The notes: generated from the sequence alone by a model not told the origin. A stretch of 64,000 nt of DNA from Scalesia atractyloides (GCA_947069175.1 CAMTDV010000018.1:43288869-43352868), one strand, 5' to 3'. Numbered from the stretch's first letter, positions 1 to 12,433 are shown. A program made the numbers and translations.

Positions 1-544
1 AACCTCGGGAGCTGACAATCGCAGCTGCCTTGTTCTTCTTATTACTTCAAAACTCATGATACAGTGCAGGATAATTCCCAGATCGTTGCTAAGTGTTACA
101 AAAGTTGCTAGTGAAGAGTGTTTGTGTGTAATTGCGAGAGAAAGTGTTAGAATTTGAAAGTAGTGAGTGTGAGTGTCGTGACCTATCGATCTGGTTATCT
201 GGTATTTATAGTTACAAAGAAAAACAAACTCTCCTAAAATGGTGGGATGCCTTGGAATATTCGCTAGTGAACGTTATTGACCAGGTACTGCGGCTTCAAC
301 GTCTTTCTTCTAACCATTTAGACCGAGTCTTCAGGTGAACGAGTCTTCGTGAACGTTGTGATCCTGCAGCTATGTCCTGCACGCGAATAATTAGTAATCA
401 CCAGGATACTATCCCAGGATGTTACCAATATCCTAGTCTGGTATCCTGATCGTTAACAACTATAATTAAGTCAAGATATAATTCAGGATATGGGCTCAGA
501 ATTTCTCCCATAATAGACACTACCCACAAAACATGATCACATAC
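1..544 (-). repeat. possible remnant of a minus-strand LTR or retroelement flank
   Basis: No gene is seen. A TATA-like sequence on the minus strand at 203-211 and a CAGGATA-type motif repeated several times at 390-495 fit a decayed LTR region. The segment is continuous with the minus-strand gag remains to its right. It could equally be unrelated intergenic DNA. Confidence 0.25.
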
Positions 545-559
545 CATAACTAGATACAC

Positions 560-1880
560 GGTGGAGGTGGGGGTTGAAGATGCGTGTATCACACCACGGA
601 TATACGCAATCTCATCCTCAAGAGATCGGATGCGCTCCTCATGGGATGAAGGAGCAACATGATGTGGTGGAAGTGAAGGTATTGATGGAGATGGTGGTGC
701 TGGTGCTGGTGGTCATAGAGGTGATGATATGGGTGGTGGTGGCTAGGATGAGGATGACGGAGAAGCACTCTGAGATGCTCTAAGAGTAGAAACCTGAGCA
801 CTAAGCTCATGAAGACGTCTAAACAAAATACCGAGCTGTATCTCGGTGGATGTGACTCTGTACTCGGTGGTGGTGAGTGGCATGTGAATCGGGTGATACG
901 AATCTGATGGGCTCATGCCCGGTGGTGGCTGAACAAGGGAATCAGTGAAATAGGGGGGAGGGTAAGTAACGATACTATGCATGAGTGGTGTGGGGTAAGA
1001 CAGGTCTCCAACAGTGGAAAGTAGAATAACAGGAGGATACTCAGTCATACCGTGTGGAACGTATGGCCCTGCAGCAAGCGGGTCCTCATAAGAATCGAGA
1101 ACGGTGTAACAGTAGTAGAAAATGACCCAACAAAAGGATAAGAAGGTAAGTGATCAACAGGCTGAGAAGTACTGCCCAGAGTAAAATGAGACGGTACAGA
1201 AAAGGGTGGGGCATCAGGTGATCAATGTGGTGTGTAACATCTCCCGATGAATGCAATGGTGGTACAGACTCAGATAGATGATCGGTAGGGAGTGTATCTG
1301 GTAAGATAGGATCAACATGTACAGGTAGGGTATCTGAAGATGGTGGTAAGACTGTATTGGGTGAAAGCATAGGCGATGGTGTCTCAGGTGTGGAAGGTGC
1401 AGAAGATGTGATGTCAACTACCGTGACCTCAGGCTGAGCTTCCTCTAACATGGTTATGTCGAAGTCCTCTCCGATGCCGAGGTTGTCATCAATATGGTCA
1501 ACATGAATAACAGGGATGATATCGTCATCATCATCGATAACAGGAGGAATGACGTGACCGTCCTCATCGATATCACCATCAAATGGACCTACCATGTTAA
1601 CATGTTCACCCTCAGGGTGACCATAAATAACCATATCATGAAAGTGTGGTACGGCTAGTACATCATCCTCTAAAGGGATATCTGCGTGAACAGACTCTAG
1701 GAGGGCGAAGGGCTGAAAGTCAATGTTCATCCATTCATCATTCGAGAGATCATCATCGGAGATGAAAATGACGGGTGGAACGGGGTCGTCTAGTGGTATG
1801 TAATCGGTGTCTGAGGTAAATCCCATAGAGTCGGTGTCGGAACTGGTATCGGAAGACGTGATCTTGGCAAAACAATTCAT
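560..1880 (-). pseudogene. decayed gypsy (Ty3) gag leader region
   Basis: An open frame begins with Met at 1880 and runs 264 codons. It contains the motif SDTDSMGFTSDTDYIPLDDP followed by a strongly acidic, proline-rich stretch. After a break the same style of protein continues in another frame (1048-743: proline-rich, then FRRLHELSAQVSTLRAS). It ends near 600-560 with a coiled-coil-like EERIRSLEDEIAYIRGVI. This resembles, from memory, the long acidic N-terminal gag extension of gypsy elements in Asteraceae genomes. No capsid core, zinc knuckle or pol follows, so only the 5' part of the element remains. Frameshifts and stops make it non-functional. Confidence 0.6.
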
Positions 1881-2183
1881 ACAACTTATATTTAAACAAT
1901 TATTACTTATATTAAATTTTTGGGCAATTGTATTTTGGTTTCATTGTAAGTTATCTCATATATTGTTTAGGATCAACCTAGTGTTATCGTGTCTTATCCT
2001 CAAAGACTAACCCGTGTAATGTCCTTACTTTATTGTTTTGAATTATAGTTTGGTACTAGTGGACTTTTGCAGAAAGGCAATGAAAAACACTTGTTACAAT
2101 TTCATAAACAACTCACAAATGAATTTTATAAAAATACCATTTTGAAATTGTAGACTAGACTCAAAAGAATCTTAGTTCACTAC

Positions 2184-2203
2184 AATTGAATCTCTAATAC
2201 CAA
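2184..2203 (-). other. retroelement primer-binding site (initiator tRNA-Met type), minus strand
   Basis: On the minus strand the sequence reads TGGTATTAGAGA, close to the usual plant primer site TGGTATCAGAGC. It lies about 300 bases upstream of the gag start at 1880, where a gypsy primer site would be. The LTR expected beyond it is absent; a TRIM element begins two bases away. Confidence 0.45.
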
Positions 2204-2204
2204 T

Positions 2205-2614
2205 TGTGATATCCCACATTGGTTTTGAAGGGGAACAAAGGCTTCCTTATAAGGGGTTGGATACCTTCACCTTCATGACGTGCTTTAAAGCCGTGTGGGT
2301 CGAGCGCTGAGGGTGTGATGGCAGCCAAAGCGGACAATCTCATGGTGCGGTTACGCTGGGCTATTACAGATGGTATCAGAGCCAAGGCCAGACCAGTGGT
2401 ATTAGGTCCCGCGACGACGCTGGACCCCTTAAGGGGGTGGATTGTGATATCCTACATCGGTTGTGAAGGGGAACAAAGGTTTCCTTATAAGGGGTTGGAT
2501 ACCTTCACCTTCATGACCCGTTTTAAAGCCGTGAAGGTCAGGGGCGCGGGCGCTGAGGGCGTGCTAGCTGCCAAAGCGGACAATATCATGGTGCGGTTAC
2601 GCGGGGCTGTTACA
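2205..2614 (+). mobile_element. complete TRIM (terminal-repeat retrotransposon in miniature)
   Basis: Two direct repeats, 2205-2368 and 2443-2614, both begin TGTGATATCC and end TTACA. The typical TRIM body follows: a CCTTATAAGGGG block, TTTTAAAGCCGTG and GCCAAAGCGGACAAT. Two bases after the first repeat is the primer site TGGTATCAGAGCC (2371-2383). Just before the second is a purine tract (about 2430-2441). The internal region is about 74 bases with no coding capacity, so mobilisation would need proteins from another element. The 5-bp flanks (CCAAT and ATTTA) do not match, so the target duplication is lost or the ends have recombined. The two LTRs have diverged visibly, so this is not a new insertion. 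Confidence 0.88.
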
Positions 2615-2898
2615 ATTTATTAGAAAAATAATATATGTTATTTATTAGATAAAGAATATAGAATATATATATTTATTAGATAAATTTATGCAAGCTCGAG
2701 CTCGAATGTGTTCATATTTTGTCTCTTATGGTTCGAGCTTGGCTCGTATGTAGGTTTTCAAGCTCGGGGTGGATTTGATTATTATTTGTTAAATTAAATT
2801 ATTTTAAGTATAATTATTATTTTATATAAATTTTCATATAACATAATATGTGTGTATACATATATATATAATATAATTAGTCATTTTTTATAATATAT
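2615..2898. other. AT-rich spacer with GCTCGAG-type repeat
   Basis: No gene. AT-rich DNA surrounds a short stretch (2690-2775) of degenerate GCTCGAG/GAGCTTGGCTCG motifs. Similar motifs recur at 31010-31125. Confidence 0.4.
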
Positions 2899-2899
2899 A

Positions 2900-2929
2900 C
2901 TAGGTTAGATACCCGTGTAATACACGGGT
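2900..2929 (-). mobile_element. Helitron-like 3' terminus
   Basis: Read on the minus strand, an 8-bp-arm hairpin (ACCCGTGT / ACACGGGT, 3-base loop, 2911-2929) is followed after 7 bases by CTAG (2903-2900) and then T. A GC-rich hairpin a few bases before CTRR, with insertion next to T, is the standard Helitron 3' end. The element would extend rightwards. Its 5' TC end was not found, so its length is unknown. No Rep/helicase is seen, so it would be non-autonomous. Confidence 0.55.
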
Positions 2930-2989
2930 TAGAACAAATATAAATAATTTACATTTAGCCTTTTCAAATAGTATGCATCTATATATATC

Positions 2990-3335
2990 AATAAATAAGA
3001 TGATTTGACATGTAATAGTGGAGCTTTTTTGCTGACATGTCATGTTATGGTATAGGTATATGGTGAATTTGGAGAGAATCCATTCTCAAAGCTCAATACA
3101 CAAAGAATGCTACATTGGATGTGGGATCCGATAATAATTTGGGTCGGATCTTTGGGTAAAAAAACGCATAATGGATCCTTTATATATGTCCTTTTTTTCT
3201 CATTCTTCTTTCACACTCTTCAACATTCTCCACAGCCCTAAAACCAAACCCTAGATCCACTCAACATTTCTGGCCGTCACTTCTAGACGATTTCACATCT
3301 TTCTAATCAGATCTTCTTCCGCTATTAAAGGTATG
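2990..3335 (+). repeat. Helitron subterminal block with gene-like promoter and 5' leader
   Basis: This block is similar, in inverted orientation, to 25500-25980: shared phrases include TGGAGCTTTTTTGCTGA, AATCCATTCTCAAAGCTCAA, GGATCCTTTATAT and CTCATTCTTCTTT. It then reads like a plant 5' untranslated leader (pyrimidine-rich, repeated CCCTA) ending at a possible donor, GGTATG near 3330. The two copies look like members of one family with the same end structure. Confidence 0.5.
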
Positions 3336-5385
3336 TGGTTTTACCCTTCAATCTATTTTTCTTAGCGTAGGTTTTAATTTTATTCTTTTGATTTCTCTTT
3401 CTGATGTTATTTTGTTTCATTGCATATGATCTACTTCACATCTTTGTCGTTATTGTTCCATAACAGATTCATGTTAGCAAGAAGTATTTTAAAGTTGTAA
3501 CGGATACACGAACTGATTTGAAATTGTAACGGAAACTGATACGGAAACAAAAGTCAGTCATATACATAATTGATACCGAACCAGACGCAAAACCGATGTA
3601 GTGACTGATACATCATTGACCATGATGACCAAAACATTTTATCTTGTATAACTGGACTCATTTAAATGTCGTTTACTATCTGCTATTTGAATAATAAGAA
3701 ATTTTTCATGCCTAGCGTCTTTTAATAAAATGTTTGAAGGAATCAGAAACTATTGACTATCAAATATTTCAAACATCGTTTAATAGTGTTAATATTTTTA
3801 AAACGAGTTACTTGGCAAAAATATTTTCTTATAGTGAATGTTTAGATTTAGATAAAACAACATAATTTACAAATCTCATAACGGCTCCTTATTAGACAAA
3901 AAGTATAAAATTCTATAACTTCCATAAACCATATTTAAGAAATAGAATATTTTATATAACCTGGATTTCAAAATAAAATACTTATAAAAGTTTCATAAAC
4001 CGACATGGGAAGCCGATACAGAAACAAAACCAAATACGTAAGGCGAGGTATTTTAAATTCCATTTAAAATCTCGTAATCTTTAAAAGAAAGGACTGTTGA
4101 AACTATTATCTTTAAAATAAACATTTGGATTCAAATTCATATCTATTAGTTAATCAATATCCATAAGTTATTATTTATTCAAAATGCCTATTTTATAACT
4201 TTAGAGATTCACACTTGGTAAAAAAAATAATTTAGATAATGTGAGGTTATATGTTGAATAATAAAATCCCTACAAAACTTCATAAACCGATCAGAAAATC
4301 GACACGAAACAAAGACATATTCAATGACAAATATCGAACAAACATTGAATCATACTGAATACAGATATTGACGATACAAACTAAACGAATAACATGCTAT
4401 CTCAATCCAAATCGAGACTGACACCGAGACAAAACTGTGCAGATATTGAGTCGAAACAGACATAACCAAGACATAACAAAATCGGATACTAAACACATAA
4501 TCAGGGCATAGCTAACCTGATACATTATCGGAACATAACCAGATGCGTACAAACGTATCAGACATATCGAAACAGAGAACATAATCGGAAGCATAACCCG
4601 ATACACGATCGAAAGCATAATCAGACGCGTACAGAACATATCAGACGTATCATACAGATAATGAACATATTCACATACCGAAGCATATACTAACTTACAC
4701 GACAGATGTATATATCAACAAAATAATTGTGTAACACAGAAGCACCCAGAGCTACAAACAAACAGACTGGTACACAGGTAGCTACTCTATGTACCTATGA
4801 GACGGTGAGTGTGGCGTATACCCATTATTCAATCTCCAGACAACAGACTCAAACTCAAAGCTAAGATCGATCTATACGCCTCTAGTGGCCAAGGTACTAC
4901 ACAAGCACAAGCTAGAGACGCCCTGAACTTTTATTACGCACTGTCACGATAAGTGTCATGCCGTTGACGCCCAAACGGCAAGCCAGACATGCTTGGGTGA
5001 CAGAGTACATATACTAAGGCCTTGTAAATAATTTACAGGCAACTGAAAATAATACTAACAGGAACATGCGACCATGAGTACAAATCTGAGGTATGGCATG
5101 TTACAACACACTAATAAACAAACAACAATTACAAACCGACTCCTATAATGTATCACATATCAAACGAGTATAGGTACCGAATCATGAAAATAACAAGACA
5201 GAGACAATAATCCGTACTACAAAGTAACGGATATGATAAAGAAAAATACTATGATGAGAAGACTAAAGAATTCGTACCAAAGAGTAATGAATCTAATAAA
5301 TAAAAGATACTACGATGTAGTCAAAACAGAATCCGTACCAACGAGTAACGAAAAATAAATCATACTATGATGTAAAAGAAACGGA
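3336..5385. other. no gene; degenerate short repeats
   Basis: No convincing coding sequence. From about 3580 to 4700 variants of ACCGATACGGAAACA and AGCATAACCAGATGCG recur at irregular spacing, most densely at 4490-4690. Related GAATCCGTACCAACGAGTAACG phrases repeat at 5200-5395. These look like the remains of a diverged tandem array. Confidence 0.4.
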
Positions 5386-5700
5386 ATCCGTACCTTGATT
5401 GTAGCAAAGCAAAACAAATAATCTTCAATGAGTACACAAACCTCCACCGATGAGCGAAATCAACCAATTAGTTTTGTGTAGACGATTAAGGCATGGAGGC
5501 GACGGCAAATGGTTGTAGCCTGAATGGTGCGGCGATTGCCACATCGGAGTAGCGCAGCGACGAAGTTAGAGCAAGGACGGGGTGCGGCTGTGGCGGCTTG
5601 AACCGTGGCTGAATCTCGATTAGAAAACACGAACGAAGGTACTGATGGTGGTGGCACAATTGGAACAGCGAAATCAAGAACCCTAATGGATTTTAAAGAG
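5386..5700 (-). pseudogene. possible captured first-exon fragment, unidentified
   Basis: On the minus strand an open frame from about 5690 to 5460 reads as serine/proline/alanine-rich, arginine-containing protein (for example SVPSFVFSNRDSATV). The region is unusually GC-rich for this part of the window. It lies in the Helitron-like segment that also has a leader-like sequence at 3180-3330, so capture of a gene's 5' end is plausible. No family is recognised and both alternative frames are short. Confidence 0.22.
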
Positions 5701-6075
5701 GCCGCATACCACGTAATGGGATTTTGAAAGTCAAAAGGACTTCGAAAACTTTTATGTATACTTGTTAGTATAAAATAATATTTAACTTCATATTTACTAA
5801 TATATACTTTCTTCTTACTCGTTGTTTGAAATATATGGAATTCAAAGACTTTAATTTGGTTTGCTTTATTTATTTAGGTTAACCACAGATTAATCTAATT
5901 ATCAAGTTTCAAATATAAATAGACTTCTATTTTTTATACGAAAAATTCATTATCTACTAATCTATTTAGTTAATTAAAATGCAAAACTTGTTTTAATCAT
6001 TTAGTTTTTAAAACCATCTGACCCAATATACAAGTATTGAATTCGTATAAGACACCACATAATTAATAGATATTT
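5701..6075. other. AT-rich spacer
   Basis: No gene, repeat or structural element recognised between the Helitron-like segment and the copia gag. Confidence 0.4.
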
Positions 6076-6079
6076 ATTG

Positions 6080-8050
6080 TTTTTGGGTTGACGAATTTTC
6101 GTATGTTACACTTACACTTCTCAGCACATTCCTCACAAGGATTTGTGCACTTTGTGCAAGGTTTTTCAACCTCCACAACTATCACAATCTCCTTTACAAT
6201 CACTTTTGCCTCAGGATTTACCTTCTCATTCTCTGGTTTCTTTTCTTCAACCTCTTGCTTAGAAGATGATGCATTAGAACAACCTCCACAACTTTCACAA
6301 TCTCCTTTACAATCACTTTTGCCTCAGGATTTACCTTATCATCCTCTGGTTTTTCTTCAACCTCTTGCTTAAAAGATGCTGCATTAGAACAACCTGCGAA
6401 ATTAGGAACATTGTTAAAAGAATTAGCATTCTGCATCATCGTGTGATGATAAATCTTCTCTTCTTCTCTTTGTTGCATGTATTGTTCTAGAATTGCATTC
6501 TCCATAGCTGCATTCCCAGCAGACTTATCTTGCTCTTCCACAATCTCAGCCATAATAGCAACTCCAGTCTTTTGTTAATATACTTGTTCCAATCAAAACC
6601 TTCATTTTCATTTGAAGCTACCATAGCTTTTTCTGTGGTGTTGGATAATTGATCTTGAACTTCGATTTTTCTTGGAAATGGCTTGTATTGTAATGCTTTC
6701 TTGTAGTAATCATTGCCACCTCCGAAAGGACTTTGATTGCCACTTACTTCTTGGTTCGGACACTCACGTTTGAAATGCCCTTTGTCGGCACTTGAAGCAA
6801 GTAACTTTTGTCTTGTCGAATCTCAGTTTGTTGCTAGAATTACCAATGTCTCTTCCAGTTAACGCTACAAACTTGGTAACCCTTCTGATGATCGAAGCCA
6901 GACTCCACTTAATGTCCATCAGTTCCAGTTCGTCTTCATCCACCTGATCGTAATCCTCAGCAGTCATTTCAAGATTTCTGATCTTCCCAGCAACTAAACA
7001 TTCATAAGCTTCCAGAACAGTAGCAAGAAGTGCTATGTGTTGTTTAGCCACTTTTTCAGGAAAAACATTCTTCAGATTAACTGCGATGTTGCACTGAAAA
7101 ACATTCGGATCAGAACTGGATTGGTTTGTCTGATACGACTGATTGTTCTGATTTTGAAACGAAGAATTTGAACCCGTGCTTGAATATCCAGTGTTCGGAG
7201 AACTCTGATTCTGTGATGAATAAATCGATGAATTCATATTAGCACTGAATGTTGTTTGAATTTTCGGACTCTGAATCGGAGTATCTTGAACACCTCCTTT
7301 GTAATACACACCGACATCTTGAACAACGTTTGCATTCTTTGATTTTACAATCTTTAACAGCTCCATTTCATGACCTTCTAGTTTGTCGATGAAAGATGAC
7401 AACTTTAAATGCATCCAAGCCGGACTGTTCTTTAAAACCATCAGGTAAGTTGACCACTCTCCCTAGGAAGTACATCAGCCAACTTTTCTATTTGCTCTAC
7501 GGTAGTTCTTTTAATATCATGCCTTCGCATCTGGACCATTAGATGACAATATTTGTCAATCATTTGCTTCATAGTCTCACCTTTGATCATTGTGAAAATC
7601 TCGAATTCTTTCTTGATTAAAGCCATTTTGCTCTTTATTTCATCACTTCCCTTAAATTTACAACAAAGAGCTTGCCACAATTCTTGTGAAGTTTCACATT
7701 CCGGTAGAAGTATCAAGATATCTTCCATCACAGATTGTTGAATAAGACTAATCATTTTCTTTTCGGCCACGTACGCCTCTTTATCAGCAGGTGTAAACTT
7801 TATCAAAGGCAGATCTTGTTCGCGTTCATCTTTTGGCCATTTGTATCCGTTTTCTACCGCAGCCCAGCTTAGCTTGTACCCAGTTTACAAACTTTTCTTT
7901 CCATCCCTCAAACTCGTCCATACTTATTAGCTTCGGCGGTTTAGTAGGAGTACCCATCTTGTTGTCGAGATTCATCTGGTTAACCGCAACAGTATTAGAC
8001 ATTGAAGCTTGAGCTACTCCCGCAGCAAACGCGTTATGGAGATCTTCCAT
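6080..8050 (-). pseudogene. Ty1/copia gag, frameshifted
   Basis: Gag is readable from Met at 8050 down to about 6080 in several broken frames. The parts are an N-terminal stretch with PPKLISMDEFEGWKEKFVNW, the capsid-like UBN2-type core (CETSQELWQALCCKFKG...MALIKKEFE, 7806-7441), and a Gln/Ser/Asn-rich linker (6764-7441). Then comes a CCHC zinc knuckle (CFKC, then GHFKREC) split by what looks like a two-base deletion near 6775. A coiled and Lys/Glu-rich tail (6553-6218) holds a duplicated VNPEAKVIVKEIVKVVE unit, and the last stretch is Cys-rich (KPCTKCTNPCEECAEKC). No protease, integrase or reverse transcriptase follows. It therefore cannot yield a functional product. Confidence 0.85.
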
Positions 8051-8129
8051 TTTGAAAATCAGGCAATTTATCTGAAAAACACACGTTCACAAACTTCGAA
8101 AAATAATCAGTACACTGACAAGTTCTTGC

Positions 8130-8460
8130 AGTTTTGAGAAATCAGGTTTTGCTTTAACACAAGTTCGAGCGAACTTGTGTTGAGAAACTTGAAAATTTCA
8201 CCCTGATACAAGTTCGGGCGAACTTATGATTGATTTTCTAATGAATTATCAAGTTCGGGCGAACTTGTTAATAAATTTCAACAAACTTTAATCAAGTTCG
8301 GGTGAACTTGATAAAGATTTGTTTGAAAAATAGACAAGTTCGAGCGGACTTTATCAAATTCCCTTGAAATATCAATCAAGTTTGGGCGAACTTGATTAAA
8401 AACAGTGAATTTTTAATCAAGTCCGGGCGAACTTGATGTTAAGTTCGACCAAATCAAGTT
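8130..8460 (-). repeat. array of 18-bp palindromes in the copia leader
   Basis: Seven to eight copies of CAAGTTCGNNCGAACTTG or one-to-three-base variants start at about 8160, 8209, 8250, 8294, 8335, 8377 and 8419, a spacing near 42 bases. They lie between the copia primer site and gag, in the untranslated leader. The same palindrome occurs in this element's LTR and in gypsy LTRs elsewhere in the window. Confidence 0.9.
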
Positions 8461-8680
8461 TTTGAAACATGGTTTTTTCAACTTTTTGATATTAATTCGT
8501 GTGAATTTGATGTTCAAACTCTCAGGGGTTTACCATAAGTGTATTTTACATGACATATTCAGTTTTTAGCAACTTTTGTCCATGAATTCTTCAAATACGT
8601 GGAAAAATATAAGAAAAATGGTAGAATGAGGTAGAATTAGAGTGATTCTTGTGATGAATTCAGCAAATCTAGGTATCCAG

Positions 8681-8692
8681 GCTCTAATACCA
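8681..8692 (-). other. copia primer-binding site
   Basis: The minus strand reads TGGTATTAGAGC, matching the initiator tRNA-Met primer type, two bases from the LTR end at 8695. It defines the orientation of the copia element. Confidence 0.75.
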
Positions 8693-8694
8693 CT

Positions 8695-9098
8695 TGATAG
8701 GACCGTCCTTTATAGCACAGGAACCTAGAATTTGTATCTAACTGTCCAATTAGAAGGAAACTAAGTGACGTGTTAATCATATAACAAGAATTACTCATCA
8801 ATTTATTGATCAATATTCATAAACGTTCAAGTTCCGGATCCGACAGAGCTTCACCGTCAGTGTGCCAAAGTTACAAATGAGAGATCACAAGCTATCTATA
8901 TATAGGATGCCAAGTTCGCTAGGGATAGACAAGTTCGGGCGAACTTGTCTTGAACAAGTTCGGCCGAACTTGTTCTCACAACATAATTCCGGGCGAACTT
9001 GGTGTCCAACATACATAAATACGACGTTTTCTAACGTGATCTTACCTATTCTAAACAGACTCGACACAAGAGCAAGACATAGACATACTGTACTAACA
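8695..9098 (-). mobile_element. copia 5' LTR
   Basis: Read on the minus strand it starts TGTTAGTACAG (9098) and ends CCTATCA (8695), giving 404 bp of normal copia LTR size. A TATA box (CTATATATAG, about 8896-8905) lies 25-30 bases downstream of a cluster of three CAAGTTCG-type palindromes (about 8930-9002). The matching 3' LTR and most of the element are missing. Confidence 0.7.
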
Positions 9099-9103
9099 GT
9101 GTC

Positions 9104-9630
9104 TTTAATTTTCAAACGATTTATTAATGATCGTTTCGTTATCTATACATTGAAAGAACCAATTTTCACTCCCGTATATTCTATGTTCTTTTTGACATAC
9201 ATTTAGCGATAACTAATTATAAAAAGCTAAACATGAATGATTTGCCTTTTACTAAAGTGATCATCAATAATCTTAAAGATAGAAAGAAAAAAAATGTTGA
9301 TATAAAACTTATTTAAACCTAAAAATGAAATGGGTCAAATGGGTTGAAAAAACAAATCACTTTAAAAGGAAAAAATAGGAACCCCTTAAACAAAAGTGTA
9401 AACTAAATGGCATAAATGCACATAATATTATGAAGATCAAGTTATAAACAACTAAATAGCTATAAGCGAAATAAAGAATTATACAATCGTACCAAGATTC
9501 ATCTTTTCATTTAGAACTGAAACATTCTGAACATAATAATTATGTGAAGTTCTCACTTTGCCGCATTTGCATCAAGCCCAAGCAGAAGCTGCCATTAAAA
9601 ACTTGACTTAATATGCGTTGGGTCTTCAAG
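9104..9630. other. AT-rich flank, no gene seen
   Basis: No coding sequence is supported here. The flank of the copia LTR passes into the segment with captured exons; the 5' limit of that Helitron-like segment could not be placed. Confidence 0.35.
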
Positions 9631-9634
9631 TTCC

Positions 9635-10303
9635 TCTTCAAGACAACTGAACTTCATTTAGAGAGGTCAAGTTCTCGGACATATTTACCCAATATTTCTC
9701 CAAATTTTGAGCTTCCGCCAACGATTCAAAACAAACCCAAAAAACCCGATACATTAGTTCCAATATTACAAAATAAAAAACAAACATAAAATTCAATGTA
9801 CCAATATAAAATTCAATTCGCAAGAAACATAACTTACCATGATGAGAAATAAGGTGCAAGATCCAAAATTGATGTATCAAATGAGGACGGTATGCTCAAT
9901 ATATCCCACACTGCCATCACCGACACTCGAAGCACCACCACCAGATGAAACATCAAATAAAAGCTGCATCAAAAAAGCTGGAGAATGATAGGAGATCAAC
10001 TTCGAAGGTGGCAAAGATTCCATCAACAATCCCCAATTTGATTGTTGATTTTAATAACTATCCCGCCCATTGGCCTTTACATCTGCATATCCTTCTATAA
10101 ACATCATCGGTATAAAACCTTGGATAAAAAACCGCACCCTAACACAAAATTGTACACCACATTGGTCGGACAATAACATATACTAATGGTGACATTTTGT
10201 TCTGCAGCTTCAATTACTTAGGTCTCCTCTTCAAGAAGTGAGCAAAACACTTCTTAATCGATTATTTCCCCACCAAACCACTAACAAACATGCAACTGAT
10301 TCA
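9635..10303 (-). pseudogene. captured gene fragments, unidentified (continue at 20042)
   Basis: Several minus-strand stretches look like exons. At 10300-10110 a frame with three stops reads VIEAAEQNVTISICYCPTNV. At 10060-9880 there is SNWGLLMESLPPSKLISYHS followed by a Gly/Ser run. At about 9740-9650 there is SLAEAQNLEKYWVNMSENLT. The first continues in the same frame into 20042 when the solo LTR 10309-20041 and one target copy are removed. None of these proteins is recognised. They sit with other minus-strand fragments in one Helitron-like segment. Confidence 0.4.
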
Positions 10304-12351
10304 CAACTTGTAACACCCCAAAAACGTTGCAGCGGAAATACAAATGACGGAAGGGCCCATGAAGATCTTAGTGGACGATGCATCGTTAATTTTGGACATA
10401 TTACTTAACTAAAACATTGTTTTCAAGTTTAAACATAAACCACAACCATAGAGTAGTTAAGTTGTCTTGATCCTTATGGATCTTAATACAGTCGGTCCCA
10501 AATAAGTTTTAAAAGTTGTCCAAAGTTTATTATTAAACAAAACATGCATCACAACCACAAGGCACATGTCACACCCCGATAATCACAGCGGAAGACAAGC
10601 ATGGTGGTGACGGAAATTGGCAACCAACAATTATAGGGCAAACATAGATAATTATTTAAATAGACAAAAATAGTTAAAAGTTATTACAATCATCCAAAAT
10701 GTATTGTTTAAAGTGTTCATGTTCAAAGTCCCATCATGTGAACCATGACACCGGCATTATTATTTTCCATTTTAGAGTTGCCCTAAAACCCACTTCAAAC
10801 TCCGAAGCCACTTATGTACCTGAAAAACACGTTATAAATATCAACACAAAGTTGGCGAATTCACGGATTTTACTTAATTATAGATATCAAAATATTTGTT
10901 CTTGACTTTCCATTTTGAAAAATATGAAAACATTAGATCGACATGTAACATCGTAAACTAGCTAGGAATACGAAATGATGTTCGCAACCAAGAGCCCATA
11001 ATCAAAACGAAACCTTAATCGTTTCCCATATTCTTCTTTTCAACATATATTCCTTGTCTTTTATGATCGGAGCGACCGATCGACAAGCTTGGGGTTTGTC
11101 AAAACCCAATAGATCTATCAATATATCTTGTGCCCTCCAACCAAGAGGTTAATGATTACAGCGGCGGGAAAACGTCCATGGATACACCCTCGTTAGGGTA
11201 ACTTAAGGCCCTCACTCAAGGCCAACATAGGTTACATTTCCTTTTGTCATCTTTTGATCATATTAACTCAAAATGCTTTACGTGTTTCTCCCCCGAAATG
11301 TAAAAACATAATTTAAAAAGGGGCCGTCAACTCACATTTGGGTGCGTAAAAAGTTTGATACCAAAAGCCCAAACCAAATAGGTATTCGCCTATTAGTGCC
11401 CTATATACAAGGTACACTTTCATATTAATTTCAAGTCTACTATCGAAGTTGTTCACTCAATTCGTTAGACTTATAAAATAGTTTTGTGCGTTTGACCCGT
11501 TACTTAGACGACCCGTTGGTGACTACAACCCTTATGGTTATATTTTCCTATTTTCTTAGTGTTCAATCATATCAAAGTGATATATAATTTCTCCCTAAAT
11601 GTCCACTCAACGACGCACACCAACACATACTTATTTACACCAAGTGTTAATGTTACGATTCCACATAACTTAAATCCATATTCAAGCATTCTCATATTAT
11701 AATCATACAATATTCACCTAATCATAAGTCACATAACTCATCCACATAATCATATTATATACTATCATCATCACACAATCATGTTTCAACATAATCACAT
11801 AGTTTCTTCATAGCAAACACCTCAAGTATCATGCGTTCGTATTAGCTACTTATCTTACATTATATTCATCATGTAAGACCAAAATACACTTTATATCATC
11901 AAAATATTCATGTTATACATTTTCTTATCATTCAAACAAGTTTATGTCACGTGGTTTACACATTCATGTCCATTTTCAAGCGTAGAATTAGCGTTTTCGA
12001 CTCATACTCTCACATAGAACATATCAAACATGGACACAACATAATATACACTTTAAGACCTGTTATAACATCATGTTATATGCCTAAATTTTCTCTTTTA
12101 AATCAGATTCACTTTGCATGCATCGATCATACCCAAAATCACCATTTTTACGCCTTTTTAAGCCTATAATGTAACATCCGTCGAAAAACAGGTTTTCGAA
12201 ACCCGCTTCGTTTAATAACCGAACAATCAGTTTTAAATTTTTGTTGTTTATTATGACTTATTTTAATTTTAAACGATGCATAATTAATAAACAAATTAGA
12301 AGATATAAATTATAATGGTAAAAAATAAAAATAAATTAATTAAAAGGAAAA

Positions 12352-12433
12352 CCGGCTGCCGGGAGTCGAACCCGGGTCAGCCGGAAATCCCCAAAGCCTT
12401 AACATTCACACAATCAACCACTCCGCCACTTTA
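12352..12433 (-). other. tRNA-like sequence (antisense, class II Ser/Leu type)
   Basis: The minus strand holds an A-box-like TGGCGGAGTGGTTGA and a B-box GGTTCGACTCC with a GC-rich T-stem. The acceptor ends do not pair, so it is not a functional tRNA gene. It lies in the LTR upstream of the TATA box, as does the module at 52659-52728. Confidence 0.6.

Noticed and set aside
574..810. Open frames on both strands around 600-800
   Set aside because: Both are shadows of the degraded gag region; the composition (Met/Val- or His-rich) is an artefact of the repetitive coding on the other frame.
1807..2010. Plus-strand open frame overlapping the gag start
   Set aside because: It opposes the gag ORF, is hydrophobic by AT bias, and has no family resemblance.
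8160..8440. CRISPR-like array (regular about 42-bp spacing of 18-bp repeats)
   Set aside because: The host is a plant; repeats are palindromes with variable centres inside a retroelement leader, and spacers are similar to each other rather than unique.
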